Part shown: one piece after another, positions 1 through 5,300 of the stretch
Layout of the letters: the number at the start of each line of letters is the position of its first letter
How positions within the stretch are numbered: position 1 is the first letter of the stretch
Assembly (NCBI GenBank): GCA_004525055.1
Contig: SPDF01000148.1
Location: 1 to 5,300, forward strand
Reading direction: 5' to 3'
From: Gemmatimonadales bacterium
GTDB taxonomy: Bacteria > Gemmatimonadota > Gemmatimonadetes > Gemmatimonadales > GWC2-71-9
Length of the DNA stretch: 5,300 nt
Notes under the pieces: model-generated
Databases searched by the model: none
What the model was told of the DNA's origin: nothing
Seen by the model: the letters and a program-made list of their open reading frames with translations, nothing else
Translations under genes and position numbers: made by a program

Positions 1-2184
1 AACGGCGCCGGGATCGAGGGCGCACGGGTAGAGGTGCTTGGCACCGGACGGATCGTTGTCTCCGGAACCCCTGGCCGGTACCTGGTGGACAGCGTGCCCG
101 TGGGCACCTGGCGGGTGCGAGCCGCCGCCATTGGATTCGAGCCGATCATCCTGACCGACATCCTGGTGGGCAGCGGCAAGCCGCTGGAACTCGAGATCCG
201 GCTCACGCCTCGGGTAGTCGAGGTCACCGAGATCGTGGTGGACGCTCCGTATTTCCAGGCGGACATTGAATCGGCCACCAGCAGCGGAAACCTGAGCGCC
301 GAGGATGTGCGGCGGGCTCCAGGGGTGAATGAAGACGTGGTCCGGGCGGTCTCGCTCCTTCCCGGCGTGGCGGTCACCACCGGCGGGCGCAACGACCTGG
401 CGGTCCGGGGCGGCGCGCCGTACGAGAACCTGTTTCTCGTGGATGGACTCGAGGTCCCCAACATCAACCACTTCGGCTCCCAGGGCTCCACCGGCGGGCC
501 GCTGACGATCCTCAACATCGACTTCATCCGCGAGGCGAGCTTCTCGTCGGGCGGTTTCGGGGTCCAGTACGGCGACCGCACCGCGTCCCTCGCCAGCTTC
601 TCCCTCCGCGAAGGCAACAGCGATCGGCTGGCGGGCGAGGTCAATCTCTCGGCGACGGGGTTCGGCATCATCGGCGAGGGGCCGACGTGGAAGAACGGGA
701 CCTTCCTGGCGAGCGTACGGCGGAGCTACCTCGACCTGGTGTTTCGCGCCGCCGACTTCTCCTTCATCCCGGAGTACTGGGACGCGCAGCTCAAGGTGAC
801 CCAGCGGATCGGCACCCGGAGTTCGCTCTCCCTGTTCGCGGTCGGGGCGCTCGACAACATCATTCTCGATGAGGAGACGGCCGATAACCGGCTCGATAAC
901 AGCCGCATCGCGGCCCCCGACCAGAAGAGCTACTTCACTGGCCTCACCTGGAACTACTCGCTTCCGAAGGGGCTCCTCACGGCGACGCTGGGGCGCAACT
1001 GGACGCGATTCTCCACCAGCCAGTACGACACCTTGCTGGCGCCGGTGTACCTCAACCGCTCCGAAGAGGGAGACAACAGCCTGAAGACCGAGCTGGCCTG
1101 GCAGTTCACCCCGCGGCTCCAGGTGACGTTCGGAAACACACTGCGCATCGCCGACCGGCTCGACTACGACGTCCTGCTCTCCGGCGAGTACCGCACCGAC
1201 AGCCTCGGCCAGCCACAGCCCCTCGCCGTGGACACCACCTTCACCGCGCTCCGGAACGCCACGTATGCGCAGGCGTCGCTCTTCGTGGGCAGCGTTCGGC
1301 TCACCGCGGGCCTGCGCGGCGATTGGTACGGGTTCCTCGACGAGTACCGCGTGGCGCCGCGCCTGGGCGCCAACATCCCCGTCGGCGCGTCCGGCTCCCT
1401 CAACCTGAGTCTCGGGCAGTACTACCAGGCTCCATCCTTCGTGTGGCTGGCCGGCGACCCCGGCAACGTCTCCCGGCTGGAACCGATCCGCGCCACGACA
1501 GGCATCGTGGGGTATGAACGGCTTTTCCGCCCCGACCTGAAGGGGCAAGTGGAGGTGTATTACAAGCGGTACGCCGACTACGCGGCCCGGCTCTACCGGC
1601 CGCAGGCCGTCCTCCAGCCGGCCGGTTTCGACGACGTGACCTCGGACATTCCCTCCGGGCTCGAGCCCCTCTCCAGTATCGGCACCGGGCGGAGCTACGG
1701 CGTCGAGCTGCAGCTGCAGAAGAAGTTCAGCGCCGTACCGCTCTACGGACTCGTGACGCTGACCGGCAGCCGGTCGGAGTTCACGGGGGTGGACAGCGTG
1801 TACTACACGGGCAGTTTCGAGACTCGGTTCATCGGCAACATCCTGGCGGGATGGCGGTTCAATCCCAAGTGGGAACTCAGCGGCAAGTATCGCCTCTCCT
1901 CCGGGCTCCCCTACACCCCATTCGCGACCAGCGGGCCCCAGGAGGGAGAGCGCGATTTCGAGTATTACAACCAGGAGCGGCTGCCGACCTTCGCCGCCTT
2001 CGACATCCGCCTCGATCGGCGCTGGTCGTTTCAATCGGTGCAGCTCGATGTCTACCTCGACATCCAGAACCTCTTCGGCCGGGCCAACGTGACCGGCACC
2101 TACTGGAACGAACGCACGCAGGAGGAGGAGTTCAACGAGGGGCTGGGGATATTGCCGACGATCGGGGTGAACGTGGAGTTCTAG
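1..2184 (+). CDS. TonB-dependent outer-membrane receptor with N-terminal carboxypeptidase-regulatory-like domain (5' end outside window)
   Basis: The frame is open from base 1, giving 727 visible residues; the signal peptide and true start lie upstream. A GTG at 34 is in frame but sits inside a folded domain, so it is not the start. Residues 1 to about 70 look like the end of a carboxypeptidase-regulatory-like beta-sandwich (GRYLVDSVPVGTWRVRAAAIGFEP), followed by EVTEIVVDA, a typical linker into the plug. The plug spans about 96-206, with LLPGV, the RGGAPYENLFLVDGLEVPN segment and FGVQYGDR. The rest is alternating beta-barrel sequence, including a typical late-barrel DIQNLFGRANV, and ends in Phe, as expected for BAM-dependent insertion. 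Family members import substrates such as siderophores, cobalamin, glycans or peptides through the outer membrane using TonB-ExbBD energy. The substrate cannot be read from the sequence, and no SusD-like partner is visible. Codon use is even throughout and no frameshift is seen. Confidence 0.95.
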   Translation, partial: NGAGIEGARVEVLGTGRIVVSGTPGRYLVDSVPVGTWRVRAAAIGFEPIILTDILVGSGKPLELEIRLTPRVVEVTEIVVDAPYFQADIESATSSGNLSAEDVRRAPGVNEDVVRAVSLLPGVAVTTGGRNDLAVRGGAPYENLFLVDGLEVPNINHFGSQGSTGGPLTILNIDFIREASFSSGGFGVQYGDRTASLASFSLREGNSDRLAGEVNLSATGFGIIGEGPTWKNGTFLASVRRSYLDLVFRAADFSFIPEYWDAQLKVTQRIGTRSSLSLFAVGALDNIILDEETADNRLDNSRIAAPDQKSYFTGLTWNYSLPKGLLTATLGRNWTRFSTSQYDTLLAPVYLNRSEEGDNSLKTELAWQFTPRLQVTFGNTLRIADRLDYDVLLSGEYRTDSLGQPQPLAVDTTFTALRNATYAQASLFVGSVRLTAGLRGDWYGFLDEYRVAPRLGANIPVGASGSLNLSLGQYYQAPSFVWLAGDPGNVSRLEPIRATTGIVGYERLFRPDLKGQVEVYYKRYADYAARLYRPQAVLQPAGFDDVTSDIPSGLEPLSSIGTGRSYGVELQLQKKFSAVPLYGLVTLTGSRSEFTGVDSVYYTGSFETRFIGNILAGWRFNPKWELSGKYRLSSGLPYTPFATSGPQEGERDFEYYNQERLPTFAAFDIRLDRRWSFQSVQLDVYLDIQNLFGRANVTGTYWNERTQEEEFNEGLGILPTIGVNVEF

Positions 2185-2205
2185 CCGCTTGACGCCCGCT
2201 TGACG
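2185..2205 (+). repeat. Tandem 10-bp direct repeat (ccgcttgacg, 11-bp period)
   Basis: The sequence ccgcttgacg occurs at 2185-2194 and again at 2196-2205, separated by one base and starting immediately after the receptor stop codon. The period is close to one DNA helical turn, so two copies would face the same side of the helix, as tandem protein sites do. Each copy also contains a -35-like TTGACG. The repeat itself is seen directly; any regulatory role is inference. Confidence 0.5.
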
Positions 2206-2217
2206 GCTCCCCATGAT
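2189..2217 (+). promoter_or_regulatory. Candidate sigma70-type promoter for the small barrel gene
   Basis: TTGACG at 2189-2194 is followed after 17 bases by CATGAT at 2212-2217. The first box matches the TTGACA consensus at five of six positions and the second matches TATAAT at four of six. Transcription would start near 2224, leaving a leader of about 85 bases before the ATG at 2310. A second TTGACG at 2200-2205, part of a 10-bp direct repeat, has no good -10 partner. The same -35 hexamer with the same spacing occurs before the gene that starts at 4884. This is a match by eye in GC-rich DNA, so it is tentative. Confidence 0.3.
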
Positions 2218-2254
2218 CGTGAGGTTGTCGGACGGGGCCCCGGACCAACTCACG
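2218..2254 (+). terminator. Inverted repeat between receptor and barrel genes: possible terminator or operator
   Basis: Bases 2218-2227 (cgtgaggttg) pair with 2246-2254 (caactcacg), forming a nine-base-pair stem with one bulged G at 2223. The 18-base loop contains the perfect palindrome GGGGCCCC at 2234-2241. No T-tract follows, so it is not a standard intrinsic terminator. It may mark the end of the receptor transcript, be a DNA-binding site, or be chance. If the promoter proposed at 2189-2217 is real, transcripts from it would start inside the left arm and could not form the whole stem. Confidence 0.35.
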
Positions 2255-2309
2255 GCCTCTCCGCCCAGGACAGCGCCCAGCTGCCTGAACCGCGTCATGG
2301 AGGCATCCC

Positions 2310-2867
2310 ATGAAGCGCAGCACCAGTATTCTCGCCCTGATCATGCTGCTCCCGGCCCTGGCCGCGGCCCAGCACCCCCAGACCCGGGAAGGCTTCGGCA
2401 TCAGCTTCGGGTTCGGCGCCGGGTCCGCCGTCTTCACCTGCGACGACTGCCCCACGGACTGGGGCGGAACGGCACCCTCGGGCTACCTTCGCCTAGGCGG
2501 GTACCTGAGCCCGAGCATTATGCTGGCAGGCGAATCGAACGGATGGTCCGACCCCGACGGAGCGTCGATAGGAGCGATCCTGGCTGTCCTGCAGTGGTAT
2601 CCGATGGTCGAGCGCGGCCTGTACCTCAAGGGAGGCCTCGGCTATGCCTACGCCGATGCGCTTGATTTCGGGATCGATCCACCCTCCGGCTTCGGCGCGT
2701 CCCTCGGGGCCGGCTATGACCTTCGCGTGGCCAGGAACTTCGCCCTCACGCCCTACATCAACTACATCCGGATGATCGGGGGAACGATGAGCTGGTACGA
2801 CGGCGATCCAAACTCGAGCCCGAATATCGGTGTCTTCCAGTTCGGGCTCGGGTTCACCTGGTTCTGA
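2310..2867 (+). CDS. Small outer-membrane beta-barrel protein, function unknown
   Basis: This 185-residue exported protein starts at the ATG at 2310, preceded by GGAGG at 2299-2303 with six bases between. Residues 1-20 form a signal peptide (basic KR, then a hydrophobic stretch ending ALAAA) with likely cleavage before Gln21. The mature part of about 165 residues is Gly- and aromatic-rich with alternating strands: GFGISFGFGAGS, YLRLGGYLSPSIMLAGESNGW, LYLKGGLGYAYA, SLGAGYDLRVARNFALTPYINY and a final FQFGLGFTWF. The terminal Phe is an outer-membrane barrel signal, and the size fits an eight-stranded OmpX/OmpA-like barrel. I recognise the general style of porin-family outer-membrane proteins, but there is no characterised function. 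Cys44 and Cys47 (CDDC) are the only cysteines and lie in the first loop region, so they could form a disulfide or bind metal. The gene is 125 bases after the receptor gene, so co-transcription is possible but unproven. Confidence 0.85.
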   Translation: MKRSTSILALIMLLPALAAAQHPQTREGFGISFGFGAGSAVFTCDDCPTDWGGTAPSGYLRLGGYLSPSIMLAGESNGWSDPDGASIGAILAVLQWYPMVERGLYLKGGLGYAYADALDFGIDPPSGFGASLGAGYDLRVARNFALTPYINYIRMIGGTMSWYDGDPNSSPNIGVFQFGLGFTWF

Positions 2868-2969
2868 GCGACCGGGCGCCTGATCCGCCTCACTGGAGAG
2901 ACGGAATCCATCCGGGGATCTCGCTCGTATGGATACAAGCGCCCGTCCCGGCCCCGTTTGTCCCCACAC

Positions 2970-2974
2970 GAAGG
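2970..2974 (+). promoter_or_regulatory. Shine-Dalgarno site that fixes the cytochrome start at 2982
   Basis: GAAGG lies seven bases before the ATG at 2982. This supports that start over an in-frame TTG at 2958, which would add eight polar residues in front of the signal peptide and would place this site inside the coding region. Confidence 0.6.
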
Positions 2975-2981
2975 CTCCGCC

Positions 2982-3749
2982 ATGCAATTGTTCCTGGCCT
3001 CCCTCATCGCACTGACAGGATGGATGGCCGTTCCCCTGGCGGCCCAAGCCCCCGGCAAGTGGCCACCCGACTCCCTGATAAACACGAAGGTCATCCCCAA
3101 GAACACGCCAGTCATGCAGGTCGTCGGGCAGATGCGCAACATCACCGGGGCCCTCGGCGTGCGCTGCCCGTTCTGCCACGTTGGCCAGGAAGGCGAGCCG
3201 CTCTCCACATTTGACTTTGCCAGTGACGAGAAGGCGACGAAGCGGACAGCCCGCCAGATGATGCTGATGGTCGAGGAGGTGAACCGGCGGCTGGACACCC
3301 TCCCACACGACCATGCGCGCGGGCACGAGACTCCGCATGTGGAAGTCACGTGTCGCACCTGTCACCGCGGTGTCGAGCGCCCCATTCCCCTGAGCACCAT
3401 CCTCATCGAGGCCACCGTGGCCGGCGGCGCGGACTCCGGGGCAAAAGTCTACACCGAGCTGCGGGACAAGTACTATGGAGAGGACGCCTACGACTTCGGA
3501 GAGCGGACGCTCAACATCGCCGCGTTCCGGGTAGCGCGGGAGCGGCGCTACAGCGACGCGCTGGCGCTGCTGGACCTGAACGAGCAGATGTACCCCGGGT
3601 CGTCGGGGATGTACGTCTTTCGGGGCAACGTCCTCTTGATGAGTGGTGATACGACGGCGGCGGCTGCCGCGTATCGGGAGGCCATCGCCCGTGACTCCTC
3701 GAACGAGGAGGCACGGGGACGGCTCCGGGAGATCCAGCGGGCGCCCTGA
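2982..3749 (+). CDS. Exported diheme c-type cytochrome of the reaction-centre cytochrome c subunit type, with TPR tail
   Basis: This 255-residue protein has a signal peptide at about 1-21 (hydrophobic core, then VPLAA), so it should act in the periplasm. Two heme c attachment motifs are visible: CPFCH at 62-66 and CRTCH at 124-128, the latter within VTCRTCHRG. The first follows a Met-rich helix (VMQVVGQMRNITGALGV) and the segment between them contains KATKRTARQMMLMVEEVNRRL. This pattern is typical of the photosynthetic reaction centre cytochrome c subunit family (Pfam PF02276), whose short diheme members are common in non-phototrophic Acidobacteriota and Gemmatimonadota. Met45, Met51, Met93, Met94 and Met96 are candidate axial ligands. 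Residues from about 175 to 245 look like two TPR units (RRYSDALALLDLNEQMYPG; FRGNVLLMSGDTTAAAAAYREAIARDSS), which usually bind protein partners. The usual tetraheme subunit has four motifs; only two are present here. An electron-carrier role is inferred from the hemes; the redox partner is unknown. Confidence 0.92.
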   Translation: MQLFLASLIALTGWMAVPLAAQAPGKWPPDSLINTKVIPKNTPVMQVVGQMRNITGALGVRCPFCHVGQEGEPLSTFDFASDEKATKRTARQMMLMVEEVNRRLDTLPHDHARGHETPHVEVTCRTCHRGVERPIPLSTILIEATVAGGADSGAKVYTELRDKYYGEDAYDFGERTLNIAAFRVARERRYSDALALLDLNEQMYPGSSGMYVFRGNVLLMSGDTTAAAAAYREAIARDSSNEEARGRLREIQRAP

Positions 3750-3759
3750 GCGCGCCCGC
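3737..3759 (+). terminator. GC hairpin across the cytochrome stop codon; possible bidirectional terminator
   Basis: Bases 3737-3744 (gcgggcgc) are perfectly complementary to 3752-3759 (gcgcccgc), giving an eight-base-pair all-GC stem with a seven-base loop that contains the TGA stop at 3747-3749. It lies between two convergent genes whose ends are 19 bases apart, where a shared terminator is expected. No T-tract follows on either strand, so termination would depend on the stem alone or on another factor. The stem is certain; the function is inferred. Confidence 0.4.
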
Positions 3760-3768
3760 GTCACGGCC

Positions 3769-4884
3769 TCAGGGCACGATCCTGAGCACCTCCCCTACAC
3801 CGGCCATGTTCCCCTTGTTGGACACGTAGATCGCGCCGTCCGGACCGACCGCGACGGCAGTCGGGAACGTCAGGTCCGACTTGAGAACCGTCCGGGCCCC
3901 ATCAGGTGCCACGTAGGTCAGCTTCCCCGGCCCGCCGAAGAAGACCGGCGCCGAGGCATACTCGACGACATAGAGCCCGCCATCCGGGGCAAACGCAAAA
4001 TCCGTGATCGTCTTGAAGCCGTCGATGTACACCGTCGGGGCCTGACCCGGAACGACCCGGTAGATCCTTGCGTTGCCAGACAGGAACGGCACGCCACTCA
4101 GGGTACTGACGTAGAGCGCACCATCGGGCCCGCGTTGTACCTCGGTCGGGACTGCTTCTGACTGACTGAATGGCGGCGGCGCGGGCAATGACGGGAAGGT
4201 CGCGACGACGCTGGTGGCGCCGTTGGCCATGACCTGGATGAGCGAGTTCCCGCCGGCATCGGCCACGAATCGAGCGCCCGCCTCGTTGAGGAGTCCGAAG
4301 GGGTTGGAGTCCACCGGCCCGCCCGCCGGATTCTCGGCATCCTCGACGGCGGAGACATCGGCCACGACCTTCCAGTGCCCGCTCGGTGCCAGCTTGATGA
4401 GGTCGCCGAAGCCGGTGGAGTACGCGCCGAGCAGCGCCCGCCCAGCCGGCGGGCCACCCCAACCGATGCTGACAATCGCGTCACCCACCCCCAGGAAACC
4501 GATGTCGGCCGGTCCGATGATGTCATTCACGGCGGCGACGTACACCGACGGCAGGCCTGAGGCCACTCGCTCCTGGCGGCCCTTCCAGTACCGGGTGACG
4601 GCTCCGGTGCCGCTGTAACACTTCTCACCTCGCGGTTCAACGATGCATGGCCCGTTAATCGAGGTATTCCCCGATTCCACAACGTACAGGGCGCCCTGCG
4701 GCCCGAACGCGATCCCCTTCGGGGCGTCGAGTCCGGTGAGGAGCACCGTCGTTGAGCCAACCAGGAGGCCCGGAGTGGCCCGCACGACCTCCGGTGACGA
4801 CAGAGCGCCAGGGGAGGTCGGCTGACCGTCGGCACATCCAAGGAGCAACAGGGTGGGGACAATCAGCAGGACTCGTCGTGCCAT
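3769..4884 (-). CDS. ScyD/ScyE-family beta-propeller lipoprotein
   Basis: This 371-residue protein starts at the ATG at 4884-4882, preceded on its strand by GCGGAGG five bases upstream. The N-terminus is a lipoprotein signal (MARRVLLIVPTLLLLGC) with lipobox LLGC and lipidated Cys17. Ala18 follows, so there is no Asp inner-membrane retention signal and an outer-membrane anchor is likely. The remainder repeats a propeller-blade motif of the form P-x-x-(A/V)-x-GPDG-ALYV: around 54-70 (LDAPKGIAFGPQGALYVVE), 195-212, 246-261 (VPTEVQRGPDGALYVS), 292-309 (TITDFAFAPDGGLYVVEY) and 340-357 (FPTAVAVGPDGAIYVSNKG). Cys80 and Cys89 (GPC...EKCYSGTGAVTRY) may form a disulfide. This matches the ScyD/ScyE family, named after cyanobacterial scytonemin-cluster proteins; most members are of unknown function and nothing here points to scytonemin. 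NHL/SMP-30-like propellers are the broader fold. No catalytic residues can be assigned. Confidence 0.9.
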   Translation of the reverse strand: MARRVLLIVPTLLLLGCADGQPTSPGALSSPEVVRATPGLLVGSTTVLLTGLDAPKGIAFGPQGALYVVESGNTSINGPCIVEPRGEKCYSGTGAVTRYWKGRQERVASGLPSVYVAAVNDIIGPADIGFLGVGDAIVSIGWGGPPAGRALLGAYSTGFGDLIKLAPSGHWKVVADVSAVEDAENPAGGPVDSNPFGLLNEAGARFVADAGGNSLIQVMANGATSVVATFPSLPAPPPFSQSEAVPTEVQRGPDGALYVSTLSGVPFLSGNARIYRVVPGQAPTVYIDGFKTITDFAFAPDGGLYVVEYASAPVFFGGPGKLTYVAPDGARTVLKSDLTFPTAVAVGPDGAIYVSNKGNMAGVGEVLRIVP

Positions 4885-4923
4885 AGCGGCCTCCGCAATA
4901 CGTGGGGGAAATTCGATCGGTCC

Positions 4924-4952
4924 ACACTATTCCATTGTGCGCGATCCGTCAA
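4924..4952 (-). promoter_or_regulatory. Candidate promoter of the ScyD-like lipoprotein gene
   Basis: Read on the minus strand, TTGACG (4952-4947) is followed after 17 bases by TAGTGT (4929-4924). The -35 matches consensus at five of six positions, while the -10 matches only three. AATAGT, with a 15-base spacer, is an alternative -10. The expected start near 4917 would give a leader of about 30 bases that includes the GGAGG site. The -35 box equals the one proposed at 2189, which mildly supports both. Confidence 0.35.
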
Positions 4953-5066
4953 GCAGAAGTTCCGGAGAAGAGTCAGGGAAGGGGCAGAAGCCTCTGGCCG
5001 ATGGCGCCGGACCGCCCTAAGTTGCGTGTCGACCCCGCTCACTGCCCCCTGCCCCTCCAGACGGTC

Positions 5067-5071
5067 GAGGA
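5067..5071 (+). promoter_or_regulatory. Shine-Dalgarno site supporting a GTG start at 5079
   Basis: GAGGA lies seven bases before the GTG at 5079. No in-frame ATG occurs before a codon well past the signal peptide (codon 36), so translation from the GTG is the only reading that keeps the export signal. Confidence 0.6.
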
Positions 5072-5078
5072 TCACCAC

Positions 5079-5300
5079 GTGATTCGCCCGCTCGCTGCTC
5101 TACTCGCGCTTTCGCTCGCCCTGCCCGTCACCGCAACCGCGCAGCAAACCAGGGCCAAAGCCGATTCCGCCCGGCGCGACAGCATGCCGAAGAGCCCACC
5201 GGGCCCAGGCGGCACCTCGCTCCCCAATGCCAATCCCTTCCCCAGCACCTACACGCCCTTTCCGTCCCGCCCGACGCTCATCACCAACGTCACCATCCTG
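5079..5300 (+). CDS. Secreted amidohydrolase-like protein, N-terminal part (3' end outside window)
   Basis: The frame is open from the GTG at 5079 to the window edge, giving 74 codons. Residues 1-21 form a clear signal peptide (MIRPLAALLALSLALPVTATA), with likely cleavage before QQ, so the product is periplasmic or exported. A polar, then Pro/Gly-rich linker follows (DSARRDSMPKSPPGPGG, then PNANPFPSTYTPFPS). The last visible residues, RPTLITNVTIL, match the first strand of the small beta-sandwich that opens metal-dependent amidohydrolases, where the pattern is usually followed by a short strand with a Gly-Lys-Ile turn. The NPFPSTY segment just before it is also familiar from exported amidohydrolases. 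The metal-binding HxH motif would lie beyond the window, so catalysis cannot be checked. The assignment rests on the N-terminus only. Confidence 0.65.
   Translation, partial: MIRPLAALLALSLALPVTATAQQTRAKADSARRDSMPKSPPGPGGTSLPNANPFPSTYTPFPSRPTLITNVTIL

Larger units (their letters stand above)
4885..5078. other. Divergent intergenic control region
   Basis: This 194-bp segment separates the start codons of the lipoprotein gene (minus strand) and the amidohydrolase-like gene (plus strand), so it must carry both promoters unless one gene is served from elsewhere. The half nearest the lipoprotein gene is less GC-rich (for example ccacactattccattgtg at 4922-4939) and holds the proposed minus-strand promoter. 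The other half has a TAAGTT at 5018-5023 as a possible -10 for the plus-strand gene, with no convincing -35. I see no small gene, RNA gene or clear riboswitch in it. Confidence 0.7.

Noticed and set aside
34..36. GTG as start of the TonB-dependent receptor
   Set aside because: The frame is open upstream to base 1 with sequence that fits the same beta-sandwich domain, and no signal peptide follows the GTG. The gene simply starts before the window.
1702..1722. Repetitive gagctgcagctgcagaag run in the receptor gene
   Set aside because: It encodes alternating ELQLQKK of a barrel strand in frame, so it is explained by the protein and is not a DNA repeat of note.
2958..2960. TTG as start of the cytochrome gene
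   Set aside because: It would place polar residues before the signal peptide. The ATG at 2982 has a well-spaced GAAGG and begins directly with the export signal.
2982..3749. Evidence for phototrophy from the reaction-centre-type cytochrome
   Set aside because: Short diheme members of this family are widespread in non-phototrophs, and no reaction-centre or pigment gene is present in the window.
2493..3764. A 423-codon open frame on the minus strand, antisense to the barrel and cytochrome genes
   Set aside because: Long antisense frames are common in GC-rich DNA. Its translation is low-complexity and Arg/Gly/Pro/Val-rich with no domain, while the plus-strand genes it overlaps have signal peptides, heme motifs and ribosome sites.
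3851..4880. Possible DNA-level tandem repeats in the lipoprotein gene
   Set aside because: The repeated GPDGALYV-type motifs are diverged propeller blades at protein level; the nucleotide copies are not close enough to be recent duplications.
4922..4939. Operator-like inverted repeat caca...tgtg inside the lipoprotein promoter
   Set aside because: Only the outer four bases and one inner pair are symmetrical, which is too weak to call a regulator site.

Overview
This is a high-GC window, roughly two thirds G+C by eye. It holds five protein-coding genes, all of which look destined for the cell envelope. The gene set is a TonB-dependent receptor with an N-terminal carboxypeptidase-regulatory-like domain, a small outer-membrane barrel, a diheme cytochrome of the reaction-centre cytochrome c type with a TPR tail, a ScyD/ScyE-family lipoprotein and an exported amidohydrolase-like N-terminus. 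Together with Shine-Dalgarno sites and C-terminal aromatic barrel residues, this suggests a Gram-negative, probably environmental Gemmatimonadota genome. Acidobacteriota is the main alternative. The lineage is inferred from protein style, not from a marker gene.

Layout: 1-2184 (+) is the 3' part of a TonB-dependent receptor whose start lies upstream of the window. 2185-2309 is a gap with a 10-bp direct repeat, a promoter-like pair and an inverted repeat. 2310-2867 (+) is a small outer-membrane beta-barrel protein. 2868-2981 is a gap with only weak possible structure. 2982-3749 (+) is an exported diheme cytochrome c. A strong GC hairpin spans its stop codon and the 19-bp convergent gap. 3769-4884 (-) is a ScyD/ScyE-family beta-propeller lipoprotein. 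4885-5078 is a 194-bp divergent promoter region. 5079-5300 (+) is the 5' end of a secreted, amidohydrolase-like protein that runs off the window.

How they may work together: the first three genes share a strand and cover outer-membrane uptake, an outer-membrane barrel of unknown role and periplasmic electron transfer. The gaps of over 100 bp between them mean a single operon is not assured. The ScyD-like lipoprotein and the amidohydrolase-like gene diverge from a shared control region. I see no tRNA, rRNA, CRISPR, insertion sequence, phage or defence gene. I found no convincing new multi-gene system. The points most worth a second look are the diheme cytochrome-TPR protein, the CxxC-bearing small barrel, and the inverted repeats at 2218-2254 and 3737-3759.
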